From Paenibacillus turpanensis (lineage in GTDB: Bacteria; Bacillota; Bacilli; Paenibacillales; YIM-B00363): a stretch of 64,000 nt of DNA. The notes beneath the pieces are model-generated. The model saw only the letters and a program-made list of their open reading frames with translations. It did no database searches and had not been told where the DNA came from. The stretch covers positions 1 through 64,000 of the forward strand of contig NZ_WTLI01000017.1 of the NCBI RefSeq assembly GCF_011421635.1, in the 5' to 3' direction. Made by a program: the position numbers and the translations under genes. Shown here piece by piece: positions 58,522 through 64,000 of the stretch (position 1 is the first letter of the stretch; each line of letters starts with the position of its first letter).

Positions 58522-60537
58522 TCACACCTTTACAAAGTTGAAGTAACCATCGCGGATGACTGTGTATTTTTTCTTCTGGTCGTAATCCAACATGTATTGT
58601 TTATAGGAATGCTGTTTCATCAGCGAGACATATTCTTCGGTGACTTCCGTATCGGTGGACAGAATTATCACTTGTTCACTCAGATTTTTGTAATAATGGT
58701 GAATCAGGTGATTCCGATGCTGGCTGTCTAACCGTCCGAGCGGCGTATCGATTATCATTGGAAGGGAAAGGTCGGATGCTTTTGTAAGCGCCCATATTAA
58801 CGATGAAGCGATCATTTGCATTTCGCCTGCCGAGCGATCCTGGATACTTATTTCTTGTTGACGTTCATTATACAATCGAATTGTGTAAGTAGTAACGTCA
58901 AATTCGATGCGACCGAACTCATCTTGTTTTCGGAGAAGGGTCGTGAGCATTTTGGCGAATTCTTCTCTTATAAATTCGGTTTTTAGTTGTGTCATTTCTT
59001 GAATATATTGCTGCATGCCATTTTCGAGCTTGGTAATGTTATGTAGGCGTTGAGTCAACTTTTCACTGTCGCCCACATTGGTAGAGGTCCTGGACAGTTT
59101 TCCTAACTCCTGAGTTTTTTCTTCCTTTAGGTTTTTCAATTTAACATTTGCAGTCCTTAATTTAACATCTAGAACGCCTAACTTCTTTGTAAGTAAGTCG
59201 ATTTGCTCATTCTCTCCGGCAACGTCGATGGATTCTGGTGCGTTACGCAGCTCTACTTCGGTTGCGGCGAGTTCTTGCTGACAGGCTTCAATCACGTTAA
59301 TGAAATGTATGACAGTTTGACGATTAGCCTTCTGGAGCGAAACTAGATAATTATAGTCGTTGGGAGTAAGATCGTGTAAATCAGTTGGTTGCTCCCGCGG
59401 CTGCTCATTAATGTTATTTTCTCTCTTCCACAACTGTTCGCCCGCCTCCCTGAGTTGAAGTAGTTGCTCATTCGAAAGCGGAGGCGTAATCGGTTCCTGA
59501 ATAAGTTGGTTGAAGAAGGTATAATATGGTGTCATTTTGGCATCAAGAATAAGCCGCCGCTGACGCTGGTCATATTCTTGCCTTAATGTGTTTTGTAACA
59601 GTTGAATCTTCTCGCTAAGAATAATTTCAATGGCTTTCCTCTGAATCATGTCGTTCAAACTAGCTATAGAAGACTGCAATTTTTGTGTAAGTTGCCCTTG
59701 TTTGTTGACGATAGTTTCTCGGGAACGGGAATTGCTGAGTAAGATGTCGTTTCGTTTCTTTTTCGCATCCTCTAATAGTGATAAGATTTGCTTCCATTCT
59801 TTAGCTAACGAATCGCGTTTCTGCTCTTGTGCAGCAATATCGGATTCGAGTTCCGCTACTTTCCTAGCATGACCTGAGACAACTGCTTGATTTTTGGCCT
59901 TGGCCAGTTCTCGGGCTACCGAGTTCTTGAGACCTTGTAAGTCCTTAATTAGGGATTTGTAAGCATCAATTCCGCTGATCTTATGAATAGCCTCCTTCAT
60001 CTCTTGGCTGTTCTGACGAAGTATTATTTCCTTAATTTCTTCACCATCGAAGATAAAGAATGGAGCTGCATGATAAGGAATAATTCGATCGATATAACGA
60101 TAGTACGCTGCGATATTTTCAACGTTTGCTTTTTTTCCACCCATCATTCCGGGCTTCCGAACCGTTAATTCTCGGTTTTCTTGGACAAGTACCTTGTTGT
60201 GATTAAATGTCCATTTAACAACCAAATCCCATTCCTCTCCAGCGTCTAATTCCAACGTTAAGCGGATCCAGCACTCTCTTCCCCCTTCCTCGAAGAAAGT
60301 GTTGTTTAATACGTTTGAAAATTGACGCTTATGTTCTTCCTTAGTCATACCTCGTTCGCCAAACAAAGCGTAATGGATTGCTTTGAGGATGGTCGTTTTA
60401 CCGGCTCCATTCAAACCGCCGACGAGAATGATATTTTGTTTGCCTTCCTCTCGTATATCTTTTGGAATATAGAAGTTTAGGTCTTGTTGACCGTAATAGG
60501 TTTTGTAGTTCTTAAGCGAAAGTTTCTTAATGATCAT
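58522..60537 (-). CDS. dndD: DNA sulfur modification ATPase DndD, second copy
   Basis: SMC/Rad50-like ATPase (671 residues) of the phosphorothioation machinery. Walker A GLNGAGKT is at 41-48 (IILVGGLNGAGKTTILKAI), with AAPFFIFDGEEIKEIIL near 160, a long coiled coil (about 190-520), the signature-like SAGEMQMIASSLIWAL, and Walker B/D-loop IIDTPLGRLDSQH. This matches canonical DndD closely (DTPLGRLD conserved). It overlaps the 65-residue gene by 4 bases, with AAGGGTG before its ATG. A paralogue with a different sequence lies upstream in the same operon (62286 onward). Confidence 0.92.
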   Translation of the reverse strand: MIIKKLSLKNYKTYYGQQDLNFYIPKDIREEGKQNIILVGGLNGAGKTTILKAIHYALFGERGMTKEEHKRQFSNVLNNTFFEEGGRECWIRLTLELDAGEEWDLVVKWTFNHNKVLVQENRELTVRKPGMMGGKKANVENIAAYYRYIDRIIPYHAAPFFIFDGEEIKEIILRQNSQEMKEAIHKISGIDAYKSLIKDLQGLKNSVARELAKAKNQAVVSGHARKVAELESDIAAQEQKRDSLAKEWKQILSLLEDAKKKRNDILLSNSRSRETIVNKQGQLTQKLQSSIASLNDMIQRKAIEIILSEKIQLLQNTLRQEYDQRQRRLILDAKMTPYYTFFNQLIQEPITPPLSNEQLLQLREAGEQLWKRENNINEQPREQPTDLHDLTPNDYNYLVSLQKANRQTVIHFINVIEACQQELAATEVELRNAPESIDVAGENEQIDLLTKKLGVLDVKLRTANVKLKNLKEEKTQELGKLSRTSTNVGDSEKLTQRLHNITKLENGMQQYIQEMTQLKTEFIREEFAKMLTTLLRKQDEFGRIEFDVTTYTIRLYNERQQEISIQDRSAGEMQMIASSLIWALTKASDLSLPMIIDTPLGRLDSQHRNHLIHHYYKNLSEQVIILSTDTEVTEEYVSLMKQHSYKQYMLDYDQKKKYTVIRDGYFNFVKV

Positions 60538-60731
60538 TGAGAGTCACCCTTGCCCTTGCCATAGTAATCAATAAGGTCGCTGTAGTCTTTTAATCTGGCA
60601 GATTCAGCGGTATTCTCATAAGAGAACTTAGTTGCGGATTTTAATAATTCCGCAACCAGTTTCATGGGGAGGTCATGTTCTCTACAGACCTTGGAAAGTA
60701 GTTGAATTTCTTTTTCCTTCATATTTCGCAT
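60534..60731 (-). CDS. Small Dnd-associated protein, 65 residues
   Basis: Short, charged, helical protein (KEKEIQLLSKVCREHDLPMKL...). Small proteins of this type are recorded next to DNA sulfur modification genes; their function is unknown. It has AAAGGG 9 bases before the ATG, begins 20 bases after dndA and overlaps dndD2 by 4 bases (ATGA), so it belongs to the second module. The size and helix pattern suggest an adaptor for DndD2/DndE2, which is inference. Confidence 0.75.
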   Translation of the reverse strand: MRNMKEKEIQLLSKVCREHDLPMKLVAELLKSATKFSYENTAESARLKDYSDLIDYYGKGKGDSQ

Positions 60732-60751
60732 GTTGTATTGCCCTTTCTAAA

Positions 60752-61882
60752 TTATCCACGAAGAATCGCGATGAATTGATCAATTTCTTCGATGGTATTG
60801 AACTTTGAGAGAGATATTCGAATTGATGAACGTACTTCGTCAAGACTGCATCCGATGCTTTGCAATACATGCGACGGTTTACTGCTGCTGCATGCAGAAC
60901 CGCTCGAGAGTGCTACATAAGGAGAAAGTTTCTTAATTAGCAACTCGTTATGAATACCCTTAAAGCGTATATTAATGATACCCGGGAGCTTTTCTCCTGA
61001 GGGAGAATTAAACGAGACAATACTTGAGAAATGCTCTTTGATCTTGTGAGTTGCGTAAGATTCAAGTGCAAGAATCTGTCGCTGAGTGGACTCTAAGTCA
61101 CGCTTTGCAATTTCCGCTGCTTTACCGAAACCTACAATTCCGGGGACGTTTAGGGTTCCGCTGCGTAAATTGAACTCTTGCCCTCCCCCATGAATCAACG
61201 GAGTCAATGGCGGGCGTATGCCCAATTCGTCTTTACGTAAAACCGCTGCCCCAATCCCTTTGGGGCCATGAATCTTATGTGAGGACAATGACAAGTATTG
61301 AACCGGTAGGTCCTTAAGATGGATCGGGACTTTTCCGACGACTTGGGTTGCATCTGTATGAAAAGGAATATTGCGCTGTTTGCAAAGATTCCCTAATGGA
61401 ATAATGTCGTTTAGTGTCGCGATCTCGTTGTTGCCCCACATAAGGCTCACGAGGAACGTGTCTTTAGCGTTCCGGTCAAGCGTGGCGCTTAGCAACTCTG
61501 GTGGCACAACACCTTTGTTATCCACTTTAAGCAGGTCAACTTGAAGGCCTTTCGTTGTCAAATATGATGCAACCTCCAAGACCGAGGAGTGTTCCATGGA
61601 GCTTGTAATGAAGCGTTTCCCAGTACCCCAGTGGGTGTCAGCGACACCTTTGATGATCATGTTGTTGCTTTCCGTCGAGCCGCTTGTAAAAATAACCTCT
61701 TCCGGTTCGCACCCTAATAAATCGGCTACGCTACTCCGTGCGACTTGAACGGCTTCTTTTGCTTCTTCAGCGGCAGTGTAATACTTACTGGATGGGTTAC
61801 CATAATGATGTAGGAAAGGAAGCATTGCTTCCTTAACTTCCGGGTCCAGTGGAGTCGTAGCGGCGTTATCGAAATAAATCAT
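60752..61882 (-). CDS. dndA: Cysteine desulfurase DndA (IscS-like)
   Basis: PLP enzyme that takes sulfur from cysteine, supplying DndC/Fe-S assembly for phosphorothioation. It has 376 residues. The N-terminus YFDNAATTPLDPEV is typical. The PLP Lys is Lys203 (SSHKIHGPKG) and the active-site Cys is Cys331 (SSGSACSSSKPSH). Its start overlaps the dndE stop by 4 bases (61879-61882). In most clusters dndA is divergent, first or absent; here it sits between two dndDE pairs. A role as a housekeeping IscS/NifS cannot be excluded, but the coupling to dndE argues for Dnd. Confidence 0.9.
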   Translation of the reverse strand: MIYFDNAATTPLDPEVKEAMLPFLHHYGNPSSKYYTAAEEAKEAVQVARSSVADLLGCEPEEVIFTSGSTESNNMIIKGVADTHWGTGKRFITSSMEHSSVLEVASYLTTKGLQVDLLKVDNKGVVPPELLSATLDRNAKDTFLVSLMWGNNEIATLNDIIPLGNLCKQRNIPFHTDATQVVGKVPIHLKDLPVQYLSLSSHKIHGPKGIGAAVLRKDELGIRPPLTPLIHGGGQEFNLRSGTLNVPGIVGFGKAAEIAKRDLESTQRQILALESYATHKIKEHFSSIVSFNSPSGEKLPGIINIRFKGIHNELLIKKLSPYVALSSGSACSSSKPSHVLQSIGCSLDEVRSSIRISLSKFNTIEEIDQFIAILRG

Positions 61883-62268
61883 GCTGTACCGATCTCCGTT
61901 TTCCCTAGGAGGTTAAAGATGAGTTTCTCGTAGTTACCTGCGTACAGATACTCGTTCTCCAAGAGTTTTACACCGCGTTCAAGGTGTGCAAGGAACAAAT
62001 TCGGAAAATATTCCTCATCGCTTACCTCGCGACCTTCGTATTGGGTGATGAGTGCTTTGAATACATAATCATAAGTGCCGGTAAGCGTATTACGATTAAA
62101 CTCTAGACCGCCCTGATCCTTTACTTCCGTAATATTAATTTTATTTGATTCACGAAGCGAAAGCGATACCGATATTCTGCAAAGAATATTCGGAGTTAGA
62201 CCGGTTGAATTTTGTAAAGTTTTTAGTCGATCGGCGGTTGCTTTAGACGTGCGTAGACGAAACTGCAT
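61879..62268 (-). CDS. dndE: DNA sulfur modification protein DndE
   Basis: Canonical DndE of 129 residues. The N-terminal pattern RLRTSKATADRLKTLQN then TGLTPNILCRISVSLSL is the family hallmark, with a basic surface used in known DndE to bind nicked DNA. AAAGGT lies 10 bases before the ATG. It is 17 bases after dndD1 and overlaps dndA by 4 bases. Confidence 0.9.
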   Translation of the reverse strand: MQFRLRTSKATADRLKTLQNSTGLTPNILCRISVSLSLRESNKINITEVKDQGGLEFNRNTLTGTYDYVFKALITQYEGREVSDEEYFPNLFLAHLERGVKLLENEYLYAGNYEKLIFNLLGKTEIGTA

Positions 62269-62285
62269 AAGAATCGATACCTTCT

Positions 62286-64000
62286 TTAGCGCGAGAATTG
62301 GAAATACTGGTCGTGGACATGTACAGTAGAGTCTGACGTGCTGTAGTCCAGTAAGTAGTTCTTTGCTACGATCGGAAGTATGAGCTGATAATGTTCTTCA
62401 TCAACTTCGGAATCCGTAGAAAGAATGATTACCTGTTCACCACACTTCGGAATGAAGTGTTGAATAATACTCTTTTTGTGCGTCTGATCTAATCGTCCCA
62501 GTAATGTATCGAAAACAAAAGGAAGTCTGCGGTTCGAGCTTTTCGCCATTGCCCACATAGTGGAAAGAAGAAGAATCTGTTTTTCCCCAGCCGATAAGCT
62601 ATCTTTAAGGATTTCTTCGTTAAGAGAGTCGTACAATCGTAACTGGAAAGTTTCCGGATGAATCCATACACGGACGACAAACAATTCTTTACGAAACAGT
62701 TGGCGGAGCATTTTAACAGCTTCCATTTCTACTTCTTGAAGTTTCTTGGTCAACTGTATTTTTCGGAATTGTTTACTCACATCAACAACTCGGGATGAAA
62801 TTGCAAATATATTCTCGTTTTTCTTGTTTCGAATCTGCTTCTCCTTAGCAGCGGCGAGTTTCTGAGCGACTTCCGTAATTTCCCTTTCAAGGTCCAACTG
62901 GATGATTTTTTTCTGAGCAAGGTTATGGTCAATCATCGTAATGGAACTTTGAGCGGTGGAAATATTTTGAAGAAGTTCGTGCAATTCGCTTGTCTCATCA
63001 TTATCCGACAGTTTTTTCCGGATTTTTTGGCTCCGCTTGATCAGCTCCGTGTTTCGCTTAAAGTTTTCCTTTAACGATTTAGCGTCGAAATCCATAAGCT
63101 GAACAAGCATCGATTGGATCTCGGTTCGTTGTTCAAAAGACGCCCTATGAATCGGAGCGGGAAGTTGGTCAGAAAGAAACGAAACCAGTTCATCACGAAG
63201 TTGGGTAACGGCATTAGAGTCATTTAGCGAGATACTCCCTTTTTCCTGCAACTGGTTAATGATGTACTGAAATCCGTCGGGCTTAAAGAGTTCATCAACA
63301 TTTTCCACAAGTTCATTTTTTATTTCGTTTTGCATTTGCTTCTGGATTTCAAGTAATTGGCTGTTTACGAGAGCAAAAGGGAGCAGCGAAGAGAGGGTTT
63401 CCCTCGTCGACTCCATCATGGTTTTGCGGTTAAGCTCCAACTCGTTAAGTTCACGTAGCAATGCTTCTCGTTGTTCCTTTAATAAACCGCCATATGTTTC
63501 GTAATTTTTAATTAACTCTTTGTGTAAGGCCTGGTTGTTCTCCAGTTCCTGCTCTAACTGGTGAATTTCACTTAAATACTTGTCTTTACGGGTTTGCAGA
63601 GATTCATGACGGGATGAAAGGTCCACTATCTCTTGCTGGTCTGTGGTCAACGTATTTTGGATGTTTTCCTGCTTTAGGTAAGACTGCAGATCAAGCTCCA
63701 GATTTTCAAAGAGGTCTAAATTAAACATGACCTTTGCGCTTTCCCTGAGGTAATCCGATAACACCTCGTCGGAGATTACTTGACTAATTTTTTCCCCATC
63801 GAAAAGACAAAGATCCATCAGTTGTGGGGGTGTATTTTCTCGTAGCTTGTTCTGAAAGTATTCGCGCTCTAAGTTCGAAAGTTCTACGCGGTTTCGGAGT
63901 ACGGTGAAATCTTCCTTAAGGCTGGACTTAGTCGGGGACCAGCTTCGCAACAGCGTATAGTAGTTTTTCTGAAAATCTTCAATAATCTCTAGGTCCAAAA
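62286..64000 (-). CDS. dndD: DNA sulfur modification ATPase DndD, first copy (partial)
   Basis: The C-terminal 570 or so residues of a DndD, cut by the right window edge; the N-terminal Walker A is outside. Visible parts are LMDLCLFDGEKIS (about where DndD2 has FFIFDGEEIK), a long coiled coil, the signature LSAGEKQILLLSTMWAMAKS, and a Walker B/D-loop reading FVFDTLLGRLDQTH. The usual DTPLGRLD Pro is replaced by Leu. The end motif GEQVIILSTDSEV matches EQVIILSTDTEV of the other copy. The two DndDs are clearly paralogous but divergent. The upstream genes, presumably dndC/dndB, lie beyond 64000. Confidence 0.9.
   Translation of the reverse strand, partial: LDLEIIEDFQKNYYTLLRSWSPTKSSLKEDFTVLRNRVELSNLEREYFQNKLRENTPPQLMDLCLFDGEKISQVISDEVLSDYLRESAKVMFNLDLFENLELDLQSYLKQENIQNTLTTDQQEIVDLSSRHESLQTRKDKYLSEIHQLEQELENNQALHKELIKNYETYGGLLKEQREALLRELNELELNRKTMMESTRETLSSLLPFALVNSQLLEIQKQMQNEIKNELVENVDELFKPDGFQYIINQLQEKGSISLNDSNAVTQLRDELVSFLSDQLPAPIHRASFEQRTEIQSMLVQLMDFDAKSLKENFKRNTELIKRSQKIRKKLSDNDETSELHELLQNISTAQSSITMIDHNLAQKKIIQLDLEREITEVAQKLAAAKEKQIRNKKNENIFAISSRVVDVSKQFRKIQLTKKLQEVEMEAVKMLRQLFRKELFVVRVWIHPETFQLRLYDSLNEEILKDSLSAGEKQILLLSTMWAMAKSSNRRLPFVFDTLLGRLDQTHKKSIIQHFIPKCGEQVIILSTDSEVDEEHYQLILPIVAKNYLLDYSTSDSTVHVHDQYFQFSR

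Overview
The window looks like a chromosomal piece of a Paenibacillus-type Firmicute. The evidence is a complete purEKBCSQLFMNHD operon with a separate purS, S-layer-homology (SLH) surface anchoring, a YerC/DagK/RlmCD neighbourhood, strong GGAGG-type ribosome binding sites, and the 3' end of a 5S rRNA at the left edge. Coding GC is high on the left. It drops in several islands (about 28.0-28.9 kb, 40.5-44.1 kb and 48.9-64.0 kb), which suggests acquired DNA.

Layout. 1-76: end of an rRNA operon and its terminator. 219-14134: the whole de novo purine pathway to IMP in one operon. It has a PurR operator (two inverted PurBoxes), a sigma-A promoter and a leader of about 355 nt with attenuator-like hairpins. 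14191-17140: a 49-residue membrane peptide and a MalT-type LuxR regulator. 17299-23487: a 2062-residue SLH surface protein made of a kelch-like propeller and 16 beta-sandwich repeats. 23611-39690: ordinary chromosomal genes, namely a SWIM/SNF2 helicase, a secreted lipase, a DODA dioxygenase, a ZIP transporter, a DUF3048 lipoprotein, a chemoreceptor, a YqfQ-like protein, YerC, a CbiX-type chelatase, DagK and an unusually long RlmCD.

39.7-64 kb is an accessory region with three parts. (1) A large KAP-family P-loop NTPase stands alone. (2) A Ro-RNP/RNA-repair locus is decayed: two frameshifted WYL regulators, three small RNAs that look like bacterial Y RNAs, and broken rsr (Ro60) and rlaP-like genes. 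One of the RNAs carries a circularly permuted tRNA-like module. All three share GAGGCG-N13-CTTCGA and a closing stem. (3) A DNA phosphorothioation system: dptF-dptG-dptH (restriction) on the + strand converge on a - strand operon dndD-dndE-dndA-small protein-dndD2-dndE2 (modification). The modification operon runs out of the window, so dndC/dndB are not visible.

The most unusual points are the two divergent dndDE modules in one operon flanking dndA, the DUF4145-like N-terminal fusion on DptF, and an apparently intact Y RNA cluster beside an inactivated Ro gene.
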